Shown one piece after another: positions 43,923 to 52,592 of a stretch of 64,000 nucleotides of DNA; within the stretch, counting starts at the first letter, position 1, and the number at the start of each line of letters is the position of its first letter. This stretch comes from Paenibacillus pasadenensis (GTDB lineage: Bacteria; Bacillota; Bacilli; Paenibacillales; Paenibacillaceae), in NCBI RefSeq assembly GCF_023715725.1, contig NZ_JAMBOT010000001.1, positions 124,001-188,000 on the forward strand, read 5' to 3'. The notes below the pieces were generated by a model. It did not search any database. It had not been told where the DNA came from and was given only the letters and a program-made list of their open reading frames with translations. The position numbers and the translations under genes were made by a program.

Positions 43923-44368
43923 CCCGCACGAAAATACCGATTCGCAGCCGGCCGGAACATCATCGTTAATCCTGCAAAAACAGCCGCGATGTGAATAACA
44001 CGGCTCAGCCCGAACAAGCTGGAGTAAACCGTCATGCCGTCAAACATATCCTTTAATGCATTTCCATTCAAAAGCCATTGAATCGGATCGATAATCAGCG
44101 AAAGAGTTCCAATAACTCCGAGAAGCACGGTTAAAACAATACGCGCCCAGTTTTTCCCGCGATACATCTTCATGATGACATAGACCAATGCCGCAAAAAT
44201 GACGGTTCTTATTCCGGCTGCGATAATAATTCCGCCTCCCGAATCGGATTCCTGTGAAAATTGTTGGATGAGCGCAATAACCATTTCAAAAATTCCTGCA
44301 GCAATGGCAATGAACCAAAACTGAACTGACTTTTTAACTTCCCGCGGTGCTGATACGGATTGAATCAT
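43919..44368 (-). CDS. Four-helix membrane protein
   Basis: 149 residues with four hydrophobic segments (FWFIAIAAGIFEMVIALI; IIIAAGIRTVIFAALVYVIM; ARIVLTVLLGVIGTLSLII; LSRVIHIAAVFAGLTMMF). The central MKMYRGKNWARIVLTVLLG loop is a frequent pattern in small Firmicute membrane proteins of unknown function. Its start overlaps the stop of the short gene at 44553..44365 (ATGA), suggesting coupling. Confidence 0.75.
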   Translation of the reverse strand: MIQSVSAPREVKKSVQFWFIAIAAGIFEMVIALIQQFSQESDSGGGIIIAAGIRTVIFAALVYVIMKMYRGKNWARIVLTVLLGVIGTLSLIIDPIQWLLNGNALKDMFDGMTVYSSLFGLSRVIHIAAVFAGLTMMFRPAANRYFRAG

Positions 44369-44553
44369 TTTAATCCCTTCCCTCTTGGTTGATATGCTTC
44401 ATTGTAATATGAGGAAATTAATTCCATAACCCGCCAAAGACCAATTATTAGACCCTCCTCTAGACGGACTTTGAAACCTTCTACAGTCTCAGAGTATTTC
44501 TTCTCCTGACTTTTGAGCGCTAAAGTTTCTTCAGGCCAATAGCGGGTAAACAA
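44365..44553 (-). CDS. Short hypothetical, possibly a gene remnant
   Basis: 62 residues, coupled to the downstream membrane-protein gene by an ATGA overlap. No strong ribosome binding site and no family recognised. It may be the tail of a decayed gene. Confidence 0.35.
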   Translation of the reverse strand: MFTRYWPEETLALKSQEKKYSETVEGFKVRLEEGLIIGLWRVMELISSYYNEAYQPRGKGLK

Positions 44554-44584
44554 TACTCAACAAGCCCATCAAGGAGGAGTTGCA

Positions 44585-44773
44585 ATGAATAAAAAATTAA
44601 TCGGTACGGCTATCGGAGCAGGCGTTACTTATCTGATGCGGAACAAAAGCGCGCGGGACAAGCTGATTGATACGGTCAAACAGTTCGCTTCTGGCAGAGG
44701 GAAAACGGCGGATTCCCATCCCTCTTCGTCCACATCTGCAGGCAGCTACCCGCCAGGCAAGTATAAAAAATAA
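44585..44773 (+). CDS. Small basic Ser-rich protein
   Basis: 62 residues with AAGGAGGAG 6 nt before the ATG and a strong terminator right after, so it is very likely a real gene. It starts with a weakly hydrophobic segment (LIGTAIGAGVTYLM), then a basic helix and a Ser/Pro-rich tail ending PPGKYKK. Function unknown. Confidence 0.7.
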   Translation: MNKKLIGTAIGAGVTYLMRNKSARDKLIDTVKQFASGRGKTADSHPSSSTSAGSYPPGKYKK

Positions 44774-44775
44774 GC

Positions 44776-44811
44776 AAAAAACCGGTTCCCGCCATGCGGG
44801 GACCGGTTTTT
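44776..44811. terminator. Terminator between convergent small gene and uppP
   Basis: AAAAACCGGTTCCC pairs with GGGGACCGGTTTTT around a GCCATGC loop. A-run left and T-run right, so it can serve both strands. Confidence 0.85.
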
Positions 44812-44827
44812 AAGTCTGCCTATAAAC

Positions 44828-45619
44828 TTACATCATGAACAAGAAGAACAGCGCAGCCAGACCAAAGCGGTAGTATGCAAACCAGCTCAGCTTGAGCTTT
44901 TTGATTAGGTTGATAAATGTCACAACAGCGATGAGGCCAACTACGAACGATACGAGCAAACCGACTAGGAACAGACCATAGTCCTCCGGCACGAGCAGAT
45001 CGCGGCTTTTGTACAGATCAACACCTGTTGCTCCGAACATCATCGGCACGGACAGGATAAACGTAAAATCTGCCGCGGCCTTTTGGCTTGTGCCCATGAA
45101 AATCCCGCCGGAAATCGTCGAGCCTGAACGGGAAAATCCCGACCAGAGCGCCAAGATTTGAAACATTCCGATGCCAAACGCTTGTTTATACGTAATGTCG
45201 TCCACCGTCTCGGCGGATGGAACACGGCGCTTCTGGTACTGCTCCGCGGCAATCATGAGGACACCGCCGGCAATGAGCGCCAGCAGAACGGTCGCTGTGC
45301 TGAACAAGTAGTCTTTGATGAAACCATGCAGCAGGACGCCCATGATCCCTGCCGGAATCATGCCGAGAATAACGTGCAGCGCATTCAGGCCGGAGCCTTT
45401 GGAAAAATCGAATTTGAGAAAGCCGATGAACCGTTTGAAATAGAGCACGAATACGGCAAGCACCGCTCCGAGCTGAACGACGACCTCAAAGGTTTTGGCG
45501 CGGTCGCCGGTAAAGTCCAGCAAGTCTGCAACGAGAATCATATGCCCGGTGGAAGACACCGGCAAAAACTCCGTTAATCCTTCTACAATGCCCAGTATGA
45601 CGGCTTTGATATAATCCAC
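44828..45619 (-). CDS. uppP: Undecaprenyl-diphosphatase UppP/BacA
   Basis: 263 residues, polytopic. It removes a phosphate from undecaprenyl pyrophosphate so the lipid carrier can be reused in wall synthesis, and overproduction gives bacitracin resistance. The family motif EGLTEFLPVSSTGHMIL is at residues 13-29, and SGFSRSGSTISGGIFMG near 165 is the second active-site motif. GTG start with GGGAG upstream. It lies 30 nt downstream of the Lin0512-family gene. A relevant neighbour is the BcrA-type exporter some 10 kb away. Confidence 0.95.
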   Translation of the reverse strand: MDYIKAVILGIVEGLTEFLPVSSTGHMILVADLLDFTGDRAKTFEVVVQLGAVLAVFVLYFKRFIGFLKFDFSKGSGLNALHVILGMIPAGIMGVLLHGFIKDYLFSTATVLLALIAGGVLMIAAEQYQKRRVPSAETVDDITYKQAFGIGMFQILALWSGFSRSGSTISGGIFMGTSQKAAADFTFILSVPMMFGATGVDLYKSRDLLVPEDYGLFLVGLLVSFVVGLIAVVTFINLIKKLKLSWFAYYRFGLAALFFLFMM

Positions 45620-45649
45620 TCGCTACACTCCCGTTCTCTCATATACTCT

Positions 45650-46009
45650 CTAATATCCTGCCTCAACCGACGCGAGCACGACATAAATCAGATCGTTACT
45701 ATCGTCCTTGTCCGCCAAAATAATGCCGCTCGACGTAATCATTCCGCCCGGCATAATTTCAACCTCAACCTGGCCGTAAGGCAGCTCCGCCTTGACCGCT
45801 TCCACATCGACCTTGTCCGCGTCGCATGGCACGGCCAGCTTCACCCGCACCTTCATGTTGTCCAGGCTTCCGCCAGGAAGCACTGTGCGCAGCCCGGGCA
45901 TGGAATTACGGTGAATGGCGTCCTGCACGGCCCGTACCGCTGCTTTTGTAATGTTTTGGCCATGCAGATCCGTACCCATGCCAAGCTCAATGAACATGAC
46001 CTGTTTCAT
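45650..46009 (-). CDS. Lin0512-family protein
   Basis: 119 residues: FIELGMGTDLHGQNITKAAVRAVQDAIHRNSMPGLR at the start and MPGGMITSSGIILADKD near residue 83 are the family blocks. Function is unknown; homologues are small soluble proteins widespread in Firmicutes. AGGAGGAG precedes the ATG. Confidence 0.85.
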   Translation of the reverse strand: MKQVMFIELGMGTDLHGQNITKAAVRAVQDAIHRNSMPGLRTVLPGGSLDNMKVRVKLAVPCDADKVDVEAVKAELPYGQVEVEIMPGGMITSSGIILADKDDSNDLIYVVLASVEAGY

Positions 46010-46131
46010 TGATGTCTCCTCCTCTCGGAATTGTTGTTCAACGAAAATTTCCAGCTGTTAGGGCAGATGATAGAGCTCTCGCCTACCTTTATTGTTGCTT
46101 TCTGATAATTTTAGTAAGCCTCAACTAGACC

Positions 46132-47349
46132 TTACCACGGCACATCGTCATCATCCGCAGCGCCGCTCGGAAGCGGACTCCCGTTCTCCAGTGCCGGGGA
46201 GCTCGACCCGTCGCCATGCCCGCCGGCATCCGGGCTCCCAAACACCTGCTCTGCAAATCCGGCTGCCGGAGGGGTTTCCCCGTCCGCCGTATTCTGGCCG
46301 ATCACTTCCATTACCTGTGTCAGCTCAGGCGGATGAATGAGCTCCACGGGCGAAATGCCGCGCTCGAACTGAAAAAAGTCCCCTTCAATGACCGCAACGT
46401 ATTTGCCGTTATGCCGCGCAAAATGCAGCGAGCTGCCAAAGTCGGACAACAGCCCTTTCACCTGAACTCCGCCAAGCTTGAAGCTAAGGCCAAGATCCTC
46501 CTTCTGCTCCACCAAAACAGCAGAGGCTGCAAATACCTGCTCCGGCGTCCAGCGCTCCAGCAGCTCTCTTTTTTCGGAGGCCGCCCAAATCTCTACCGCT
46601 TCCTCTTCTTCCTTACGCAGCGGACTTGTGTCGTCCTGCCACTTATCCGTCATGTGCTGCTGGACCATCTCCAGCACTTGCTCTCCCATTACCTCAGGAA
46701 GCGGGCGCTCATAACCGACAAATTTGAGAAAGTCCTCAAAATAGCGGGCATGCGAGGACTGATGAAGCTTGACCTCCCACGGCTCCAGCATGCCTTCCTC
46801 CGGCATATGCGGATATTGGATCGACTTGATGCTGCGGGCGCTGATCGCCATTTCCACGTTGGAAATCAGGCTTCGCTCGTCGGCGATACGGGCGATTTTG
46901 GACTCAAAATCGCATTTGAGCACAAACAGAAACGGCGTGTCGAACAGCTTGCTTAGCTTTGCCTGCACCGCAATGAGCGCACCGCCGCGCACCGCTGACG
47001 TATCCATATAGATCCGCACCAGCTCGTCGGCAATGCTGTGGAACCGTTCCGCCGTATCGGCGCTGCGCAGCCTTTGCAGCAGGTTATAATCCGGGTTGCT
47101 GTCCAGCTCGTAGCCGGGCTCCACGCGGAAACGCCCGATTTTGGTCGGCACCGACTCCGAGCTGGGATTGCGCTCCGCCTTGCGCTTGACGATCCGGGCA
47201 AACTCGCCGCTCAAAAACTCCTTCAGCGGGCTGTCCTCGTAATCCTCGCCGTCCATCGTCGCAAAGTGGCGGAACCTCTTGCCGGAATCCGTCCCCTCTC
47301 CGTCCGTCTGGATGACGAAGAAGCTTATGTATTGCACATCAAATTCCAT
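46132..47349 (-). CDS. DUF3900-type hypothetical protein
   Basis: 405 residues, soluble. The beginning (MEFDVQYISFFVIQTDGEG) and the FLFVLKCDFESKIARIADERSLISNVEMAISARSIKSIQYPHMPEEGM segment fit DUF3900, a Bacillales family without known function. The last 60 residues are disordered, with Gly/Asp-rich sequence ending ADDDDVPW. Confidence 0.75.
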   Translation of the reverse strand: MEFDVQYISFFVIQTDGEGTDSGKRFRHFATMDGEDYEDSPLKEFLSGEFARIVKRKAERNPSSESVPTKIGRFRVEPGYELDSNPDYNLLQRLRSADTAERFHSIADELVRIYMDTSAVRGGALIAVQAKLSKLFDTPFLFVLKCDFESKIARIADERSLISNVEMAISARSIKSIQYPHMPEEGMLEPWEVKLHQSSHARYFEDFLKFVGYERPLPEVMGEQVLEMVQQHMTDKWQDDTSPLRKEEEEAVEIWAASEKRELLERWTPEQVFAASAVLVEQKEDLGLSFKLGGVQVKGLLSDFGSSLHFARHNGKYVAVIEGDFFQFERGISPVELIHPPELTQVMEVIGQNTADGETPPAAGFAEQVFGSPDAGGHGDGSSSPALENGSPLPSGAADDDDVPW

Positions 47350-47411
47350 TTTTGCGAGACAGCTCCTCCAACTCTATTCTACTGGCCTGCGAAATATCAC
47401 CATCTAGAATA

Positions 47412-47897
47412 TCACAATCGGCGCTTTCGCGACATGGCTTTCAATAGACGCGACCGATTGTAGCGCTGAACGAGAATGCAAGGAATGTTCGCAATAAGCG
47501 AATATATCAGGATTACTATCATTCCAAACGCGCTATTCCATAGAAAAAACAGCGGAATGGGAAGCAGCATCATCCAGTGCGCGAGCTCTCCTCGACGCGT
47601 CTCCGCCGTAAATCGACTTAAATATTCCGTATGACCGGATTGCAGGCTGCGCTTGGAAAATCCGCAGTTAATCCAGCTGCCGCCATCCGGCAGCTTGTCC
47701 TTCCAGCGACGAATGGCAAGCGACCGCTCATAGAGGCGTCCATCCGCTTCGAACTGCCGCAGACGGGTCAGCGGCCCGTCCCGCACCAAGCTGCGCAAAG
47801 GCAGCTTGAGCGCAATCACGACGGACAAGGCATGCAGCAGCAGCAGAACCGCCGCATTCAGTCCCATAACTGCGCCTGGAGCCAGCTCAAGCCACAT
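47412..47897 (-). CDS. crtO: CrtO-like glycosyl-diaponeurosporenoate acyltransferase
   Basis: 161 residues with two or three membrane segments. The LYERSLAIRRWKDKLPDGG block near residue 55 and SLIANIPCILVQRYNRSRLLK at the end match the acyltransferase that adds a fatty acid to glycosylated C30 carotenoid in the staphyloxanthin pathway. It overlaps the glycosyltransferase gene by 11 nt, so the last two steps of glycosyl-ester formation are encoded together. Confidence 0.85.
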   Translation of the reverse strand: MWLELAPGAVMGLNAAVLLLLHALSVVIALKLPLRSLVRDGPLTRLRQFEADGRLYERSLAIRRWKDKLPDGGSWINCGFSKRSLQSGHTEYLSRFTAETRRGELAHWMMLLPIPLFFLWNSAFGMIVILIYSLIANIPCILVQRYNRSRLLKAMSRKRRL

Positions 47898-49176
47898 CCA
47901 GATCCCTCCCTTTCCAGCTCACGCTGCGCCGGATATAAACACGGTAGAGAGAATAGGCAAACACGATAAAAAAATAGAGCAGATGCAGCGGGTACAGCAG
48001 CGCCGAAGCCCGGCCGAAGGAGCCTGCAAAACGCCAAGCCGCTCCTGCGGTTGCTGCGGCCAGCCCGTACAGCAGCACGGAAACAACCAGTCCCGATATG
48101 TCCGCTCCAGCACCGCCCGCCAACGCCGAAACCGCCTCCACGAGCTCTCCGGCCAAGCCGGACGCCGCTCCAACCAGCCCGCATACCCACAAAATCATGA
48201 GCAGCAGCGCAAGTCGAGGCGAGCCTCCTGCGCCTAAGGCAATGCTTTTGGCCCAGCCGGCTGTCATATCAGGCAAACCCCCGCTGTACATGCGGAATTT
48301 AAGCAGCCGCCCGCCTAAAAGAGCCATGCTCCTTACTCCGCTCTGCTCCATGCGGGCCGCCAAACGGTCGTGGTCCAGCACCTCGCCTTTCACGCTCGTA
48401 TGCCCTCCGGCCGCTTCATAATCCGCTCGGGTACAGGCAAGACAAGGGCCGAATGCTCCTCCAGACCGGCCTAGCTTACCGGCACGCTGGACGCTCCTTC
48501 TAATAGACGTATGAACCGCTGCTTCTCCCTGCACCTGATCGTCTCTCAAAACACTGCCGCGTTTCCCGGAAAGAGCCGCCAGAAACCGGCCCGAGCCTGC
48601 TAACACGGCCACATTTAAAAAAGCCGATAGCCGCTCGGCAAAGCTGCCCGCTTCATGCCAGGGCTGAACCGTCACGCATGTGCCAGGGACACATGTTCGT
48701 CCGATAGCGGCGATGAATTGCGGCGCAGGTCTCGTATCCGCATCCAAAAAAAGCAGCCGGTTCCCGCGGGCCAGCTCTGCCCCGCGACTGCAAGCCCAAT
48801 TTTTGCCCCGCCAGCCAAGCGGCAGCGGACCCGCCTCGATTACGGTCACGCCGGGCTGCGAAGCGGCAAAGCTGGCGGTTCCGTCCCGGGAGCCGTCGTC
48901 AACCACGATAATGTCCAGAGGAGCCTCACTCTGGCTAACAAGCATCGGCAGCAGTACGGCCAGATTGGCCTCCTCGTCCCGCGCCGGAATAATAACGCTC
49001 CACCGTGTCGTCGGCTCTGGAGCTTCCGTATTCATGTTCGCAGACGAGCTGCGATGATAGAAAGATTTGCTCTCCTTCAGCCATCCCTCCAGCTGCGACT
49101 CTTTCAGCCGTTTACGAGACAGCAATATGAAGCCGCAAACAAGCAAAACTAGCGTGACCGCTCCGTTCATTCGCAA
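47887..49176 (-). CDS. crtQ: CrtQ-like carotenoid glycosyltransferase (GT2)
   Basis: 429 residues: N-terminal membrane helix, a GT2 catalytic domain (WSVIIPARDEEANLAVLLPM near 60; DIIVVDDGSRDGT; LLFLDADTRP) and three C-terminal membrane helices. This layout is that of 4,4'-diaponeurosporenoate glycosyltransferases. It is divergent from the desaturase gene, with a 163-bp shared upstream region. Confidence 0.85.
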   Translation of the reverse strand: MRMNGAVTLVLLVCGFILLSRKRLKESQLEGWLKESKSFYHRSSSANMNTEAPEPTTRWSVIIPARDEEANLAVLLPMLVSQSEAPLDIIVVDDGSRDGTASFAASQPGVTVIEAGPLPLGWRGKNWACSRGAELARGNRLLFLDADTRPAPQFIAAIGRTCVPGTCVTVQPWHEAGSFAERLSAFLNVAVLAGSGRFLAALSGKRGSVLRDDQVQGEAAVHTSIRRSVQRAGKLGRSGGAFGPCLACTRADYEAAGGHTSVKGEVLDHDRLAARMEQSGVRSMALLGGRLLKFRMYSGGLPDMTAGWAKSIALGAGGSPRLALLLMILWVCGLVGAASGLAGELVEAVSALAGGAGADISGLVVSVLLYGLAAATAGAAWRFAGSFGRASALLYPLHLLYFFIVFAYSLYRVYIRRSVSWKGRDLDVA

Positions 49177-49339
49177 TCTCCTCCAAAAAATCCGACTCTT
49201 TCTCTTAAATTGAGGTATTCACTGAGGCATTCCCGCCCACAATGGGTAAAAGATGCAATCGGAAGCTGTTCCGATAGCGCAAGGGATACAGCTTAGTATA
49301 GACGGACCTTAACCCTTCAAGACGGAGGAGGAACATGTG

Positions 49340-50839
49340 ATGGGTAAAAAGATTATTGTAGTAGGCGGAGGGCTGGCTGGATTGGCGGCCGCGATCCGGC
49401 TGCGGTCGGACGGGCATGAGGTGACCGTTCTCGAAAAAAACGAACGCGCCGGAGGCAAGCTGAACATTCGCTCCGGCCTTGGGTATCAGTTCGATACAGG
49501 ACCGTCCATCTTGACGATGCCCTGGACGCTGGAAAAGCTATTTGAATCTGCCGGACGCAGCCTGCACGACTATGTGACGCTGCAGCGGGTCGAGCCGCAG
49601 TGGAGAGGCATTTACGAGGATGGGACCGTGCTGGATCTGACTGGCGATCTGCCGGTTATGCTGGAAGCAATCGATTCACTGTCGCCAGCCGACCGCGGCC
49701 GTTTTCTCGGGTATTTGGACTATTGCCGGAAGCAGTACGATCTGTGCATGAAAAGCTTTTACAGCCGCACGTTATCTGGCCTTCCCGATCTCCGCCAGGA
49801 GCATTCGCTGCGGGAGCTGCTGGCAATGGACCCGATGAAATCTGTGTCCCAGCTGGCTGAGCAGCATTTGCAGCATCCGCATCTGCGGCAAATTTTCCAG
49901 TTTTTCACGATGTATATCGGCTCCTCCCCGTATGCCGCTCCGGCTGTTCTTTCGCAGCTTGTTTATGTGCAAATGGGACTTGGCATCTACTTTGTGAAGG
50001 GCGGCATGTACGAGATTGCCCGCGCAGAGCTGCGCCTGCTGGAGGAGCTTGGCGTACCGGTCCGCACCGGAGCCGAAGTAACGGCTATTATGGAGACCGA
50101 CGGACAGGCAAGCGGCGTCCGGCTTGCTAGCGGCGAAGAGCTGAATGCCGATATTGTCGTCTGCAACCTGGAGGCGATTCCGGCACATCGTTCGCTGCTC
50201 CGGGACGCTCCCGGCAGCCAGCGCCAGCTGGCGAAGCTCGCCAAGTACGAACCGGCCGTATCCGGCCATGTGCTGCTGCTCGGCGTGAACCGCAGCTACG
50301 ACGCGTTCAAGCATCACAATTTCTTTTTCTCGCATGATCCGCAGCGGGAATTTCATGAGATGTTTGTTGACCGTATTCCGACTGACGACCCAACCGTATA
50401 TGTCGGCATCTCCTCCAAAAGCGATCCTTCCCAGGCGCCGGAAGGCTGCGAGAACTGGTTTGTGCTGACCCATGTGCCGCCGCTTCAGCCCGGCGAAAGC
50501 TGGGAGGAGCATCGCAGCCGCTACCGCGAGCTCGTTCTGGACAAGCTGGAGCGGATGGGCGCAGACAATCTGCGGTCGCATATCGTGTATGAGAACCAGT
50601 TCATTCCCGATGATCTGCAATCGCTGTACGGAGCAAACGGCGGTTCCATTTACGGAGCGGTTACCGACCGCAAGCTGAACGGCGGATTCAAAATTCCGAG
50701 CCGCAGCCCGCTGCTGGAAGGGCTCTATTTTGTCGGGGGCTCCACTCATCCGGGAGCCGGCGTGCCAATGGTTACCCTTAGCGGCCAGCTAACGGCTGAC
50801 TTAATTCAAGAGGATCTGTCGCAGTCCGAAGCGATGTAA
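49340..50839 (+). CDS. Carotenoid desaturase/oxidase of the CrtN/CrtP family
   Basis: 499 residues of the phytoene-desaturase (CrtI) family. The FAD-binding [33 protein letters not shown] stands at residues 8-40 and the C-terminal [21 protein letters not shown] is the family signature. Which member, the diapophytoene desaturase CrtN or the diaponeurosporene oxidase CrtP, cannot be told by eye; the CrtQ/CrtO neighbours favour an oxidising CrtP-like enzyme. ATG at 49340 has GGAGGA upstream. No crtM synthase is in the window. Confidence 0.88.
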   Translation: MGKKIIVVGGGLAGLAAAIRLRSDGHEVTVLEKNERAGGKLNIRSGLGYQFDTGPSILTMPWTLEKLFESAGRSLHDYVTLQRVEPQWRGIYEDGTVLDLTGDLPVMLEAIDSLSPADRGRFLGYLDYCRKQYDLCMKSFYSRTLSGLPDLRQEHSLRELLAMDPMKSVSQLAEQHLQHPHLRQIFQFFTMYIGSSPYAAPAVLSQLVYVQMGLGIYFVKGGMYEIARAELRLLEELGVPVRTGAEVTAIMETDGQASGVRLASGEELNADIVVCNLEAIPAHRSLLRDAPGSQRQLAKLAKYEPAVSGHVLLLGVNRSYDAFKHHNFFFSHDPQREFHEMFVDRIPTDDPTVYVGISSKSDPSQAPEGCENWFVLTHVPPLQPGESWEEHRSRYRELVLDKLERMGADNLRSHIVYENQFIPDDLQSLYGANGGSIYGAVTDRKLNGGFKIPSRSPLLEGLYFVGGSTHPGAGVPMVTLSGQLTADLIQEDLSQSEAM

Positions 50840-50848
50840 CCTCATCTT

Positions 50849-50885
50849 AAAAAGCCCGCTTTCGAGTCGCGAAAGCGGGCTTTTC
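50849..50885 (+). terminator. Terminator of the desaturase gene
   Basis: AAAGCCCGCTTTCG and CGAAAGCGGGCTTTT form a near-perfect stem ten nt after the stop codon. Confidence 0.9.
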
Positions 50886-50942
50886 TGCGGGGTAACGTTC
50901 TTTTTAGACGGGGGCAGCTGACTGAAAGGAAAACATGGCGGC

Positions 50943-51119
50943 TCAGAGCCATCTTCCTCTGCCCCTTCCCCCGCGCCGCTCCCAGCGATACTCTTCCTCC
51001 AGAAGCTTAAGCGACATGCGCGCAAAAATAAGAAACATGACCATGCCAACGGCATAAACGCCGAATGGGCCAAGGAAAAAGAGAAAATAAAAGACCAAAA
51101 TAAGTCCGATACGGCCCAT
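50943..51119 (-). CDS. Small membrane protein with basic tail
   Basis: 58 residues from ATG 51119, chosen because AAAAAGGA lies 11 nt upstream. Two hydrophobic segments (IGLILVFYFLFFLGPFGVYAVGMVMFLIFA) then a charged tail ending RWERRGGRGRGRWL. No family recognised. Confidence 0.6.
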   Translation of the reverse strand: MGRIGLILVFYFLFFLGPFGVYAVGMVMFLIFARMSLKLLEEEYRWERRGGRGRGRWL

Positions 51120-51434
51120 AAGCGGAAGCATCCTTTTTCAATTTCTCCGTTTCCAGTGAAAATTTCCAGAATTAGATATTCAATAGGCATATATTACCAC
51201 AATCCCAAAGGAATAACTACCATAATTATCCTTATGAGTTTCCAGACTTCTTATGCGCAAAAAAAGAAGCCTGCCTCGCTTAAAGTAGCGAGGCAGACTT
51301 ATCTTTTTACGGTATCGCAAACATTTAACGGCTTTAATTTTTAGCTAAATCAACGAAAATTAATAATCAAATCCCTTTTTCATCCTATAATTCCTTTACC
51401 AACCAATAACCCTTTATCCTTCCGGCAACTATAA
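51120..51434. other. Intergenic region with one terminator
   Basis: About 315 bases with no supported gene. It holds a hairpin at 51267-51309 and otherwise AT-rich sequence. Confidence 0.5.
51267..51309 (+). terminator. Rightward-type hairpin near the mrp operon end
   Basis: CTGCCTCGCT and AGCGAGGCAG form a 10-bp stem extended by AAG/CTT and followed by ATCTTTTT. Leftward it is followed by TTCTTTTTTT, so it may also end the mrp transcript. Confidence 0.7.
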
Positions 51435-51842
51435 CTACGGCAATGGATCTTCCTTCAGTATTTTCGGCTGGCCGCCATTATCCTTCGCAGCTTCACGCTC
51501 CTGCTGCAGCGCCTGCTTCAGATCATCCTGGCTGCTGCGCTCCCAAAGCTTCACCCCTGTGCGGTAAGCGGCACGCGCATTGAGATGCCCTGCCACCGGC
51601 CCTGTCAAAAATACAAACACAATGCCGAGCAGCAGCTTCACGCTGACGACGCCTTCTACAAGCGAGAAATAGAGAAATGCTCCAGTCAAAATAAACAACA
51701 CGCCTAGCGTAGCGCTTTTGGTCGCGGCATGGGAGCGTAAATAGACGTCGGGCAGACGAATCAGCCCATAGGCGCTGAACAGGCTGAGCAAAGCTCCCAG
51801 CAGCACAAGCACGGCAGCCAGAAGCCCAAACGAACTATTCAT
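51435..51842 (-). CDS. mrpG: Mrp antiporter subunit G
   Basis: 135 residues, three membrane segments followed by a charged tail. The LFSAYGLIRLPDVYLRSHAATKSATLGVLFILTG block is the MrpG signature. Its start overlaps mrpF by 8 nt. Last gene of the operon; subunits act as one membrane complex exchanging Na+ for H+. Confidence 0.93.
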   Translation of the reverse strand: MNSSFGLLAAVLVLLGALLSLFSAYGLIRLPDVYLRSHAATKSATLGVLFILTGAFLYFSLVEGVVSVKLLLGIVFVFLTGPVAGHLNARAAYRTGVKLWERSSQDDLKQALQQEREAAKDNGGQPKILKEDPLP

Positions 51843-52110
51843 CCTCCATCACCATCCCCCGCTCGATGTAACGCGCCAAGGCCACCGTTCCGATAAAGCT
51901 CACAATCCCGATAACCAATATGATGTCAAAATAAACCGTTGTATGCAGCAGCATGCCGAGCACCGCAATCATCGACAGCAGCAAAATGCCGATCGTATCC
52001 AGCGCGGCGATCCGATCCGATGCGGAAGGCCCTTTTAGCAGCCGGTACATGCAGCCGGTTATGGATAGCGCAAGCAGCACAAGCGACAATTGCAGCAGTG
52101 CAGCAACCAT
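51835..52110 (-). CDS. mrpF: Mrp antiporter subunit F
   Basis: 91 residues, three membrane segments. RLLKGPSASDRIAALDTIGILLLSMIAVLGM is characteristic. The start shares one base with the mrpE stop (TGATG). Confidence 0.93.
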   Translation of the reverse strand: MVAALLQLSLVLLALSITGCMYRLLKGPSASDRIAALDTIGILLLSMIAVLGMLLHTTVYFDIILVIGIVSFIGTVALARYIERGMVMEDE

Positions 52111-52592
52111 CAGCGCGTCACCTCCATAATCGCCTTTTCAAACGAATTGCGGATCTGATGCTTGAGCTGCTCGGCGTCTCCGATATCCATTGCATGAATA
52201 TAAAGCGTCCGGTTATCATCAGAAACGTCCAGCGTCAGCGTTCCCGGCGTGAGACAAATCAGGCAGGCTAGCAGCGTCATCTCGCCGTTTGTTTTCAGCT
52301 CGGTTTGCAGCGCCACTATGCCCGGACGGATCGTCAGCCGCGGCTTCATAATCTGATAGATGACAGTGAAGCTGGACAGAAACAGCTCGCGCAGGAAAAT
52401 CCATAATAAATGAAGCACGGCAACAACCTTGCGCAAATAAAACTCTCGCTTCAGGAACCGGTTGAGCAGTCCGATGAACACCATGCCCAGCATAAAACCG
52501 GCGATAAACCGGGTAAAGCCCATATCGTCATAGAGAAACATCCACAGAAACGCAATGAGCAGATTAATGAGAAATTGAGCGGCCATGCGCAT
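52110..52592 (-). CDS. mrpE: Mrp antiporter subunit E
   Basis: 160 residues with two to three N-terminal membrane helices and a soluble C-terminal part. LTLLACLICLTPGTLTLDVSDDNRTLYIHAMD near residue 100 is typical of MrpE. It begins directly after the mrpD stop and ends overlapping mrpF. Confidence 0.93.
   Translation of the reverse strand: MRMAAQFLINLLIAFLWMFLYDDMGFTRFIAGFMLGMVFIGLLNRFLKREFYLRKVVAVLHLLWIFLRELFLSSFTVIYQIMKPRLTIRPGIVALQTELKTNGEMTLLACLICLTPGTLTLDVSDDNRTLYIHAMDIGDAEQLKHQIRNSFEKAIMEVTR

Noticed and set aside
49772..50749. 325-residue leftward frame inside the carotenoid desaturase
   Set aside because: Shadow of a conserved FAD enzyme; composition dominated by codon-complement residues.
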